Positions 54,841 through 64,000 of a DNA stretch of 64,000 nucleotides are shown in pieces; positions within the stretch are counted from its first letter, which is position 1; each line of letters begins with the position of its first letter. The position numbers were made by a program, and so were the translations under genes. Origin of the DNA: Trichobilharzia regenti (Eukaryota; Platyhelminthes; Trematoda; Strigeidida; Schistosomatidae); assembly GCA_944472135.2 (NCBI GenBank), contig OX235270.1, positions 122,837,842-122,901,841 on the forward strand, in the 5' to 3' direction. The notes beneath the pieces were generated by a model. It saw only the letters and a program-made list of their open reading frames with translations, was not told where the DNA came from and made no database searches.

Positions 54841-55571
54841 GAATTTCCTAAAGAAGAAATTTAATGGGACGGTAATTCCTAAAGTATCTTTTTAAAGACT
54901 GGCAACGGAAACTGAACTTGATTTCTGTCAGTTCTGGTAACAAATTTCAGTTCACTTGAAATGGAGTAATGCTTTTACCAAGACTGAGGTTTTGGGATGT
55001 TTTTTTCCTAAAGGAAAATTGTAGGCTTATTTAAAATGTTTGTTATGTATCGTCAGAAGACAAGTAAGAGTTAACTTTGCACTAAGCAGTCTAGGCATGT
55101 TTCAGTATCCCCGTGATGCCTTTATATATCTTCAACTGGAAATGAGTCTAAAAATGAAGCCCAAATGCTGTCTATGTCATAAGTTGACACTTTGGTAGCC
55201 ATGAAAACCTCGTCTCTCTAGGATAGACACAGAATTAATAGTAAGTACTCAAGAAATGGCATATAAGTGAAATCTTTTGGAAAGCATGATGTAATTTGCT
55301 AGAATTGAAACAAATATGAATTCGATCTATTTTTGTTTATCTGTACTGTCTGTCAAGGACTCGACGCGGTGGCGTTTCAGATCGTTATTTTCAGGAAATG
55401 AATAATATTGATGCTTGATAGTTCTACTGCATCCAAAAAATCAGGAGATATATGGAAGAATGATACGAATTTAAAAAGTTTCATTACCTGCAGCTATTCT
55501 TTGAACCTAAAAACAGGTATATTCACTTGAGCATCTAAATGAAGTATATTTTAAGATTTTTCTAACTGTAG
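54841..55571. other. Region upstream of the LRR exons
   Basis: Probably intron or upstream region. A possible 23-nt micro-exon at 55494-55516 lies between TTACCTGCAG and GTATATTCAC; read in the phase of the next exon it would end '..NR' and complete an LRR 'NRLGEFS' block. The rest shows nothing. Confidence 0.4.
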
Positions 55572-55700
55572 ATTGGGGGAATTTTCCACCTCTCTTGAAG
55601 CCTTAAAGTTTACTGAAAGTCTTAATTTATCAAGGAATCAAATTACCAATCTTCCTAGCCGAGTGAAAGAATATAGGCTGCTCACATTTTTGAACCTAAG
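55572..55700 (+). CDS. Leucine-rich-repeat protein, exon (LRRs 1-2)
   Basis: Host exon between a TAACTGTAG acceptor and a GTATAT donor. In the frame of 55573 it encodes 'LGEFSTSLEALKFTESLNLS', 'RNQITNLPSRVKEYRLLTF' and 'LNL'. The LxxLxLxxNxIxxLP pattern has a spacing of exactly 23 residues, typical of intracellular SDS22/Ras-suppressor-type LRRs. The exon starts in the third codon position and ends after two bases of a codon, joined to 55737. The function is unknown: LRRs of this type are protein-interaction scaffolds, and the family member cannot be named from this fragment. Confidence 0.85.
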
Positions 55701-55736
55701 GTATATTTTTCAGTTTGTATCACTCTATTTATATAG
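55701..55736 (+). other. 36-nt micro-intron
   Basis: GTATATTTTT...TTATATAG. Removing it restores the 23-residue LRR spacing ('LNLS FNKIFSLP'). It has a length divisible by three and no stop, so an unspliced mRNA would add 12 residues inside an LRR. Introns of this size are known in schistosomes. Confidence 0.85.
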
Positions 55737-55866
55737 CTTCAACAAAATATTTTCACTTCCAAGTTGCATATGTGAGCTCTTGAACCTTCGAACTTTATTG
55801 ATTTCTAACAATTTTCTGTCATCTTTGCCGTCGGATATTTGCAAACTTAGTTACCTTCAAGAAATA
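55737..55866 (+). CDS. Leucine-rich-repeat protein, exon (LRRs 3-4)
   Basis: Encodes 'FNKIFSLPSCICELLNLRTL', 'LISNNFLSSLPSDICKLSYL' and 'QEI'. Each repeat has N-x-I/L-x-x-L-P followed by a short helix region with a conserved LxxL. Bounded by the 36-nt intron upstream and a 34-nt intron downstream; phase joins exactly with 55901. Confidence 0.88.
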
Positions 55867-55900
55867 GTAATTAATCATTAGATAAATAATCTCTCTTTAG
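55867..55900 (+). other. 34-nt micro-intron
   Basis: GTAATTAATC...CTCTCTTTAG. It contains in-frame stops and is not a multiple of three, so it must be removed for the LRR to continue. Confidence 0.88.
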
Positions 55901-56006
55901 GACCTTTCATTTAACAGAATTACAGATTTTCCTGCTTCTCTGTCTTCGCTGTCAAGTTTGAAGGTTTTGCTTCTGAGCAATAACTTGATAACTGATCTTC
56001 CAGAAG
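55901..56006 (+). CDS. Leucine-rich-repeat protein, exon (LRRs 4-6)
   Basis: Encodes 'DLSFNRITDFPASLSSLSSL' and 'KVLLLSNNLITDLPE' in unbroken 23-residue register with the exon before. Ends one base into a codon before GGTAATTATT; the next exon (60213) begins with the two bases that complete it (G|AA, Glu). Confidence 0.88.
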
Positions 56007-59000
56007 GTAATTATTCTCAAGATTTTTGTTTGTTATTTTATGAGGGTTTTAACACAGTTCTATAATCCTGTAATAATTGATCTGTATTAGTTACTTCTCA
56101 TTATTTGAAAGATACAATAATGTTCGGCTTCTGTTTGAAAGAAATTCTAACCTAACATTCATATTCTTGTAACAAGTTTGTCTGATCCAAACTAACTTAT
56201 ATTCTCCAAATTCCAATATTACACTGGTCGCCTATTCTTTTTAGTAGCTGAGGTAGTCTTCGGGGACTTTATAAATTGGGTTAAGTTTAAAGGAGGGACA
56301 GGTAATTGTTTTCTGGTGTATGTTGGGATTACTGATCTAATATCTGATATTTATATGACCAGCTTGTATTGATCTGTTGTCACTCTCTTCTAAGTACTTG
56401 AAAATGTTTTTAGATATCTGATTGATTCTATTACCGGAAATATGTTTCCTCAGTTTTACTTGGTCCTTTAAACAGAGCAAGAGGAGAGATATCAGTTATT
56501 TTAGAGAAAGTGTGCATTGTAGAAGGTCACACTATTGCTTATAGGACTTGGAATTGTCGTTTCGTGAGATATGTTGTAGATAAGTGAATAACGTTTTAAA
56601 GACCGTGGCATTAAAGCATTAAAATGGTGATCAAGAGGATGTATAAGTAAGGACAGAAGGTGGGGCAAGAGGATCGTATACAAGACAAAGTAAGATAAAT
56701 AGAAAGGGGCACATGAGAAACCCAGATAGGAGGACAATATACAGACCGAAAAAATATGTAGAGAAGAAAACTAAATTAATTGCAGGATATTGTAGTAACG
56801 GTAAAGGGATGCAAAACTAGTCTTTTCCCCATAAATTTGCACAGAGTTTACGTCTTTTCATGGTTGTCTAACCCTCGCCTAAAGCTGTAAACTATCGTAC
56901 GGTCGGCAGCTCCTCTAGCAGGGATATTACTCCTTAACTCATCTAGTGACTGTCTTCACAGTTTGTCCAATACTTGTTCACACTTTTTATTTGCCAGTCT
57001 TCTCATTATTATATCTTAGTAATACGGGACAACTTCACAGCCTTAAGGGCTACTTGGGTTTCCAGAGAAAAACAGCTATCAAGCATTTAAAATGGTTATA
57101 ATCACTTATATTGTCAAGACGGACTGAAGTGAAGAACTGAATTTCTGGTGAATGTTTATGTTATTGATCCACGGTTTAAAAGTCAATTGTAGGCATGAGA
57201 ATGAATTCAGTAGGTGTATAGCGGAGAAAGTAAGCAGGAAACAGGGGCATAGGTTAGGCATGTGTGTGACTTTGTGAAGTCATCACGAATCAGGGGATTT
57301 ATTTGTGCGTCGGTAGCACAGGGGTTAGGACTCTCGCCAACCATGCATATGGACCGAGGCTCGAGCCCCCCCCCAACACACACCTGATATCTACGGTTGG
57401 CCTGAAAAATTTGGGCTGCCGATATCACATGCTGAAAATCCATACTTGTACCAAAAGTACAGTGTGGAATTAAGCTGTAATCAAAATAAAATAAAAAAAT
57501 AAGACAAATGTTCTATCAAATCACATATCTTCTGTTTTCTGTCAAGGTCTTACCTTCACGCATAGATTGGTATGATTTATATTGTATAGACGACATAAAG
57601 TCTAACTGGTATTCCAGAATTCAGTCCGTTTTAAGCTATCTCCCTCTCGTATTAAGGGTGCTTTCCAAGAAGATCTAATCGATCGTAACTACGGGTAACA
57701 CAATATCTAAACTTCTTTCTCAACAAGTCATTATTTTATTCCGTGGTATCGTTATGAAGTCATATGTTAATGAGCCAAGTGTACTGTGTTCCTGATGAAA
57801 ATATTGATTCGTTATCTCTGAAGTACTGCTCCTTCTCATCATTACTTTGATATTTAAATTAGGCAGGTCAGAGTTGTGAAACACTAAATTATTCATTACA
57901 AATGATCTCAGTTCAGAACCAACCATCATAACTGACAATTTACCTAACTTTTAAATAATCTGGTCCTCTTGATTGTTTTCCCACTTTGTAGATGTAGTGT
58001 TTAAAAACCTCTCATAAACAATTGCTCCAAAATTTTTCATTATTCAGTTCTTTTTTGAAAGGAATTTGTCTGAAGATACCAGTAGTTTGTTTAAAAGGCT
58101 ACTCCGACGCAGCTGGAATCGATATTTGAAATTTTACACAGATTAAATGCAAATAATTCAATATAAGTAATTTTTAGGGTCTATGAGTGCAGTCGAATAT
58201 ATGACATATTCTTGAGAACATAGTTCATAAATGATTCAGTGTACAGTACTGTGCCTATAAAAGAGTAGTTCTACCTCGTACTTGGTTCACATTAGACCAA
58301 CAGAGTAAGTGGTGTGGTCAAATGCATGGAACTTAACTTACTCAGGCTTGTCTTTGTTTGAGAAAGACCTCTTGAGATGTTAAGTGAATTCTGATGCTGT
58401 CTGCCTGTGATTTCACTTCAGTTACAATATGATTGGATAGCAGTAACTGCAAGATATACTAATCTCTTGTTTTCTCTTGAGAAATAAAAATTCGTGACTT
58501 GAAAACATATCAAAAGACGTAAACAGACAGACAGTTAATAACCAGATTCGCTAGGTGTCGCCTCAAGCATAAGTTTTAAGAACAGCAAGAACTTATTAAT
58601 CGCGAAATCGGATAAGGGAAATACGACAGTAGTTATGGAACACCAGAAAGTTCGAACATAAGCAGTTGCGGGATATTTTCAAGTGATCAGTGAGTATAAT
58701 GCTTTCATGTAGTTTGACCTTTCACTGAACCTGCGAGCATAAGATTTTTGATGGTTTTTCTCTTTGTGTGAACCCAGACTTAGTTGCTTAGAACCTCAAT
58801 TCAGTGTGTTTTGTTAATGAAGCTTAGAACTTAACGAACAAGTCGACTATCGCCGGTAAAAATCAGGTTTCCATTGATCAGCCTTGTGGATTCGAAATAG
58901 GACGCGTACACTAAATGACCCAGATTTAAGGCTTCAGGACGATATAAGTCATTTCAAGGTCGCAGATGTTCAATGCTGCTGCATGACGATAAGCAGAAAC

Positions 59001-60212
59001 CAAGATTCAGATTATCCAGCTGACTGCCTTTGACTTACTTCTAATAATTAGGTATAAATGGAATCGAAATGTATAAAAGTGGATCACCGCCTTTTTTGGC
59101 GACCACTCTGTATAATTGATCGATAAGTTTCGGTGAATACACCTTGGAATAGAGAAAGAAGTTTGTTCTCATATGACCATGGGATCTTGACTGCATTTGC
59201 TCACATAAAAAACATTTATATTAGTTATATTCTGTGCAGAATAAAATATTCATGCAGTTTATGTTCGGTCTTAGTAGCCTGATAACTTGTTTTATGCCTT
59301 TTATTGTATTTTGATATGATTCATTGGAGATAAGGTGATATGATGTGATCTTGTGGTAGTTGTCATCAAGAAGGTTCTGCTGACTGATCTTAATGAGGTA
59401 TATTAACTTTCAAGGTACACGATAACCAAAGTAACTTAAAAGTTTGTATTTTCGTCTTATCTTTTGTCAGATTAAACGAAACCAATTATTTATATATAAA
59501 TGATGTATCTCGACATAATGTAATATGCAATCTAGCCGTTAGTACGATAAAGCAACGCGTTCATAAGGGAAAATGCAAAGATGACTTTCTGTTACATATA
59601 CTATAAAATTTTGAAGCTTAAGTCTCTATGGTTTGGTTATGTGCGTGTGCAATACACTACTAGTGCAATTTCATCAGTTAGAAAAACTGTCATTTGTATT
59701 CACTATATCTGTCAGAATATGGGGGTATATTTTTATTATTCTATCGGTTTGGTTATGGTTCAGTGAATTGATTAGTCAAGCTATCGTATATTTATCGATT
59801 CACTGTAACTTAAAGAGTCTATAAAATTAGTAAGACTCACTGCTGAACACATAAATCTGAATAAGATTATTATGGATAAGAACTTATAATGCTTGGACTT
59901 TGCTGCTAATTTACTATTTCAAGGGCTCGGATTTACAGATCACTTTCAAACAAACCAGATAACACTTAAGTTTTGGTTCCTTCGACTAGTTCTTCATCAG
60001 TTTATGAGTTGCATTATTTGATTAGTGAACAAAAGTCGTAATAGATGCCTTGCTGATAGAGTTACTTTCTAAAATACAGGTGGTTTTTTGAACATTTTCT
60101 ATTGACTGAGTTTTGGAAATCTGCATTTAAATTTAAGTTTACTCAATCTCCACTGATTCAAACTGTTTAATTAATACCATTATTATTATTTTAAATATTT
60201 TTCCACTCTTAG
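56007..60212 (+). other. 4.2-kb intron of the LRR gene
   Basis: From GTAATT at 56007 to CTCTTAG at 60212. It contains one SINE-B (57302-57512). The rest is AT-rich spacer with short ORFs that have no recognisable domains. Confidence 0.75.
57302..57512 (+). mobile_element. tRNA-headed SINE with CR1-like tail (SINE-B)
   Basis: Head TTGTGCGTCGGTAGCACAGG, a B-box region where GGCTCGAGCCCCCCCCC has lost part of the consensus, body CACACCTGATATCTACGG, tail ATGCTGAAAATCCATACTTG then TGGAATTAAGCTGTAATCAA and an A-rich end. Sense orientation in the LRR intron. Confidence 0.85.
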
Positions 60213-60352
60213 AAATAAGTGATTTCCGTCATTTGAAGATTTTAGATCTACGTTCAAATAAATTAAAACGTTTACCATTAAATCTGAGACTTATGTGGTG
60301 CTTAGAAAGATTATCTTTGGAAGAGAACCCTCTTTCTTCCCCTCCAATCACG
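60213..60352 (+). CDS. Leucine-rich-repeat protein, exon (LRRs 6-8)
   Basis: Encodes 'EISDFRHLKILDLRSNKLKR', 'LPLNLRLMWCLERLSLEENP' and 'LSSPPIT'. Register with the preceding exons is exact (23 residues). The last repeat has 'NPLSSPP', which often ends an LRR block. The exon closes in phase 0 before GGTGAGTAAT, a strong donor, so the gene continues downstream past the RTE insertion. No later exon was recognised in the window. Confidence 0.87.
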
Positions 60353-60550
60353 GTGAGTAATAAACGCATTCATTTTTTGAAAAGTATTTTCCTTTATGGT
60401 GGATCGATATAGTTTTTAGCACACACATGTGGAAAGCAGGCATAACCTTTTGGTTTTTCTAAAATCTCGTTACATAAAACAGTTGTCTAACATAATGACA
60501 ATGAAATAGATGAGAACGATGACACCCGATCATTACTCCTTTTAATAAAT
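60353..60550 (+). other. Start of a further LRR-gene intron
   Basis: Short unique sequence before the RTE insertion. No exon seen. Confidence 0.5.
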
Positions 60551-60557
60551 TTGGTTA

Positions 60558-61811
60558 GTGTTATTAGAAGATGGAGATTATCTGAAAAATATGATGTATT
60601 TTCACAATGCAAGAGCAGACGTTTGCTCAGACCACTATCTCGTACAAGGGACAATCCAAATCAAATTAAAAGCTTTCAGAGAAGGAGGAGCTGCAGACAG
60701 ACCACAAGCCAAGTTCAACACTCAAGAGCTGAAAGACCAGGCTACAAAGGACATCTTCATTGCAAGCGTAAAGGACAAAGCCGAGACACAAATCAACACC
60801 AGCAAAGAGGTTGGCGTTGAAAAGCACTGGGACAACTTGAAAACGGTGTGGAGCCAAACCTGCATGGAAGTTTTAAGCAGAAGGAAGAGGCAGGACAAAC
60901 AGTGGCTCACTACGGACACTTGGAAACTAATAGAAGAGAGAAGGATGGTGAAACAAAAGATTATCCAGTGCACTGACGAGCAACAAAAACAGGAGCTGAA
61001 TGCAAGCTACAATACACTGAACAAAAGAGTGAAGAAGAGTGCCAGGGAAGACAAAAGAAAATATTATGAAACCATGTCAAGTGAAGCGGAACAAGCTGCA
61101 GGCAAAGGAGACCTCGCCACACTCTACCAAACAACTAGGCACCTTTCGGGCAAAAGTTCGACACAGATTGAGCCACTAAACGATGACAATGGAAAGTCAA
61201 TCACCGAAGAGTTGGAGCGAAAAAAACACTGGGCTGAACACTTCAAAAGACTTCTAAATCGACCGCCACCTACAACGCGCCCAACAATACCAACAACGGA
61301 AGCAGATTTACCAGTGAACATCGACACCCCAACGAAACCAGAGGTCCTGAATGCAATCAAGATGCTAAAAGCTGGAAAAGCAGCAGGACCAGATGGAATC
61401 CCAGCAGAACCACTGAAAATGGACCCAGAGACAACAGCGAACTTGAAGACACCACTGCTGGAGAAGGTGTGGAAAAAGGGCAAAGTACCCGAGGATTGGA
61501 AGAAAGGATACTTATTCAAACTACCAAAGAAAGGAGACTTAAGTCAATGTAAAAACTGGCGCGGAATTATGGTCCTGTCCATTCCAAGCAAAATACTAAG
61601 CCAAATCATCCTGGAGAGAATCAAACACGCCAACCTGGATGAAAAACTTCGACCGGAACAGGCTGGATTTAGGAGAAACAAATCATGTGTTGATCAAATC
61701 GCCACTTTACGAATCATCATTGAACAAAGCTTAGAATGGCAGTCACCTCTCTATCTCAACTTCATCGACTTTGAAAAGGCCCTAGATGGCGCAGCATCGA
61801 TCGAGAGGTGA
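60558..61811 (+). pseudogene. RTE ORF2: end of endonuclease and N-terminal half of RT
   Basis: A 417-codon frame. It starts with the end of the endonuclease: 'ARADVCSDHYLVQGTIQIKL', where the catalytic SDHH box reads SDHY. A coiled, charged linker follows, then RT: 'AGKAAGPDGIPAEPLKMDPE', 'WKKGYLFKLPKKGDLSQCKN', 'WRGIMVLSIPSKILSQIILE', 'LRPEQAGFRRNKSCVDQIAT' and 'LYLNFIDFEKALDG' (motif A with FEKAxD). The frame breaks near 61795. Similarity resumes at 61808 in a different frame ('MIWQLLRYYVVPPTIMHLIQ'). Confidence 0.88.
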
Positions 61812-62545
61812 TTTGGCAACTACTTCGCTACTACGTGGTCCCACCGACAATTATGCATCTCATCCAACAGTTATACGACAATGCTGCATGCCAAGTAATC
61901 CACAACAGGAAACTTACGGAAGCCTTCGAAGTGAGGACAGGAGTAAAACAAGCTGGCTGCCTACTATCGCCAATGATTTTCCTGATAGCAGTAGATTGGA
62001 TAATGCGACAGACAACGGCCAATGATGAAACAGGTATAAAATGGACTCACACAAAAAGAACTTGGAGGATCTGGACTTCGCCGATGATATATGTCTGATT
62101 TCCGACAAACTGGAAGATATGCAAGTGAAAAGCAACAAGTTGACAGAAGAAACATCAAAGATAGGACTTCAAGGGAACATAGATAAAACAGAGGTGATGA
62201 AGATTCTTGACCAGCACCAACATCAACAACAAAAACAGGCAGCAATCAGCCTGCATAAATGGGAGGAACTTGAAAGAAACAACCTCCTTCACCTACCTGG
62301 GAAGCATCGATTCAACTGCAGGCGGAACTGACGAGGATATCAAAGCCAGAATCGGAAAAGCAAGGCAAGCTTTCAATACTCTCAAATCTCTTTGGAGGTC
62401 AACAGCACTCAGCATCAAAAATAACATCCGGATTTTTCAACTCCAGTGTGAAGTCAGTCAGTGCTACCTAATATACGGATCAGAGACTTGGCCAGCGCGT
62501 CGTGAAGGGCATCTAAAACAAACTACAGACCTTCATTAACAGTTG
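61808..62545 (+). pseudogene. RTE ORF2: RT palm and C-terminal part, in several frames
   Basis: 61808-62098: 'WQLLRYYVVPPTIMHLIQQL', 'NRKLTEAFEVRTGVKQAGCL', then off-frame. 62041-62331: 'LEDLDFADDICLISDKLEDM' with the catalytic FADD, shifted by one or two bases. 62207-62539: 'NGRNLKETTSFTYLGSIDST', 'GGTDEDIKARIGKARQAFNT', 'LIYGSETWP'. A frameshifted stretch to about 62900 with 'GRQCKGDLEEVI'- and 'AAETQCSS'-type endings follows. Not translatable as one protein. Confidence 0.85.
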
Positions 62546-62935
62546 TCTTCGCTCAATACCACTCAAGATCAGATGGCCGGTCAGAAGAGATCAGCAACAG
62601 CGATCTCTGGCAATGAGCGAACCAACGTAGCAGGAACCGATTGTGCAACAAATAGGCAGGAAGAAATGGAGATGGATTTGCAGGCCATACACTGAGGAAT
62701 CCATCAAGTGACATCACTGGACAAGCCATTGCTCGAGTGGAACCCGAAAGGGAAGCGGCGAGTTGGTCGTCAGTGCAAGGGTGACTTGGAGGAGGTCATA
62801 TGAGGAGGAGATGAGAGCAGGTGGGCAGACTTGGAGCGAGGTGAAAAAGTTGGCAGAAAACAGAAGGCAATGGAGATGTGCAGCTGAAACCCAATGTTCC
62901 TCCATGAATTAAAGGATATAATAATAATAATTTTC

Positions 62936-63389
62936 ACAATACATTCCGAACAATCCGGTCACTTATCTACTCAGTCAAATTACTGATATAAGTGCCTTTT
63001 TCAAATAATACAGCAACGTTACGCACTGCCAAGTTGATTAAGTTGCCATGAATAGGTCATTAGGTTTCATCCTAGCCGATATTTTTATAGAATATCTTCG
63101 GTAGAAAATCTTGAAACACGCGATAGATTATGTGAGTGTTTACAAAAGTTTGTTGGGGAACAGATTTATTACACACAATAATATTTAACATGTCATCCAC
63201 TTACTTGACATATTGAATAAGTCACATATGAACGCAGATTTCTCTATGGCATATAAACAAAACGAAAAGTTTCATTTTCCTTATCTCAGAATTTAACTGA
63301 ACTACGTATGGGATTATACAATCTGAAGTGTTGTTATTCGATGGTTTGAGGTGATCAGCAGGAAGCCTTGGAACTAGATTTTGTGCTTG
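62936..63389. other. Spacer, no gene seen
   Basis: AT-rich; presumably intron of the LRR gene or 3' flank. Nothing recognised. Confidence 0.35.
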
Positions 63390-63690
63390 TTGGCTCTGAG
63401 GCCAAACAGCTCAGTCAATGGCGACGTCTGTGAAATGCGGCATTGAGTGACTCGGGTTTGAATCTCAGAGCGTGAGTTCCTTCAAGGTTGTAGATACGCC
63501 CTACTGACTTTTGAATGTCGATAAGCACGAAATCTAGGTCCAAGGCGTCCTAAAAATCGCCTGTAACCCCAGTTCAGTGTGCACGGTGATGGTGACCAAG
63601 TAGCATGGTGGTGAACTTGACTGATAGCATTCAGTCTGTAACAAACAAAGGACTAGACGCGGGACACTAGTTGCTTACTACCAATCGCCT
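63390..63690 (+). mobile_element. Sm-alpha-like repeat with degenerate hammerhead
   Basis: tRNA-like part: AACAGCTCAGTCAATGGCGA (A-box region) and TCGGGTTTGAATCTC (B-box region). The conserved AGTTCCTTCAAGGTTGTAGA spacer follows, then a hammerhead-like region at 63498-63547 (CTGA, an inserted stretch, TGAATGTCGATAAGCACGAA, TCTAGGTCCAAGGCG). GTC and the 3' half of stem I survive, but the CTGATGA core is broken by an insertion. A tail similar to 27165-27300 (complement) ends near TAGTTGCTTACTACC. Confidence 0.7.
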
Positions 63691-64000
63691 AATAAAAGGA
63701 AGTATGCAATGATAATTTTATCACAAAAAATCTTTAAAAGAGATACTTCCCTTCAAATATATTCACTTTTTAATGCTATGATATTAAGAAGGTGAGAGTT
63801 GTGGGTATTGGGTGAAATAAACGCATTAAAGGAAAGTAGATCAATGCTATTTTTCCCAGATCGTTAGTTTCAATTTTGTACCATAGCTAATTGCTAGTTA
63901 TTTTAGTGATTTTTACGTTTGTCTTGATAAAATTCATGTTCCACTGAATCCTAAAGACTTTATTAGCAAAGAACAGGTATTAATTGTTTGAAAAAACTAT
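63691..64000. other. Spacer to window end
   Basis: AT-rich; nothing recognised. Confidence 0.3.

Larger units (their letters stand above)
60551..62935 (+). mobile_element. RTE-clade LINE (SR2-like), 5'-truncated in the endonuclease
   Basis: A 2.4-kb copy in sense orientation within an LRR-gene intron. It starts in the last part of the endonuclease, runs through RT and the C-terminal domain and ends with GAATTAAAGGATATAATAAT. Very similar to the - strand copy at 34787-36410 over their shared part. Several frameshifts. Confidence 0.9.

Overview
The window looks like a flatworm genome, almost certainly a blood fluke (Schistosoma or a close relative). It is AT-rich, has very few genes, and is crowded with old retroelements. 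Elements I recognise are RTE-clade LINEs of the SR2 type, CR1/Jockey-like LINEs, Penelope-like elements (PLEs) with GIY-YIG endonuclease remnants, hammerhead-ribozyme SINE-type repeats resembling Sm-alpha, tRNA-headed SINEs, and one young CsRn1/Kabuki-clade Ty3/gypsy LTR retrotransposon. One host gene has introns of only 34 and 36 nt, which is also typical of schistosomes. Identification rests on motif recognition; no database search was possible.

Host genes, both on the + strand: (1) the last two exons of a lysocardiolipin acyltransferase-like gene (7145-7387 and 9859-10265) with a 3' UTR to about 11.1 kb; (2) at least four exons of a leucine-rich-repeat gene (55572-56006 and 60213-60352) with strict 23-residue periodicity across the splice junctions. 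The LRR gene continues beyond 60.35 kb, past an RTE insertion. The acyltransferase gene must begin upstream of 7.1 kb, possibly outside the window.

Layout: 1-7.1 kb holds LINE 3' ends, three tRNA-headed SINEs, an Sm-alpha-like repeat and a PLE with inverted ends. 7.1-11.1 kb is the acyltransferase gene with SINE, PLE and RTE debris in its intron. 11.3-17.1 kb holds LINE, RTE and PLE copies, including one with 436-bp inverted repeats, and a hammerhead repeat beside PLE reverse-transcriptase sequence. 18.3-31.6 kb is RTE, PLE, CR1 and Sm-alpha fragments, with a perfect 88-bp foldback insertion flanked by a 12-bp target duplication. 32.1-32.8 kb has two hammerhead motifs in direct tandem about 400 nt apart. 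34.1-40.6 kb is an RTE copy, an almost perfect 44-bp-arm palindrome and two head-to-head CR1-like LINEs, one nearly intact. 44.2-53.3 kb is a decayed gypsy-like pol on the - strand split by the young LTR element at 45518-51089. 54.6-64 kb is the LRR gene with a SINE in one intron and a 2.4-kb RTE copy in the next, then another Sm-alpha-like repeat.

The most interesting themes are: (a) one tRNA-like SINE head joined to two different tails, each resembling the 3' end of a different LINE clade present in the window; (b) several families of hammerhead-like RNA motifs, one almost canonical and one in a retrozyme-like tandem; (c) recurrent short PLE derivatives bounded by inverted repeats; (d) a young LTR element whose gag, protease and RT regions lie in three successive -1 frames.
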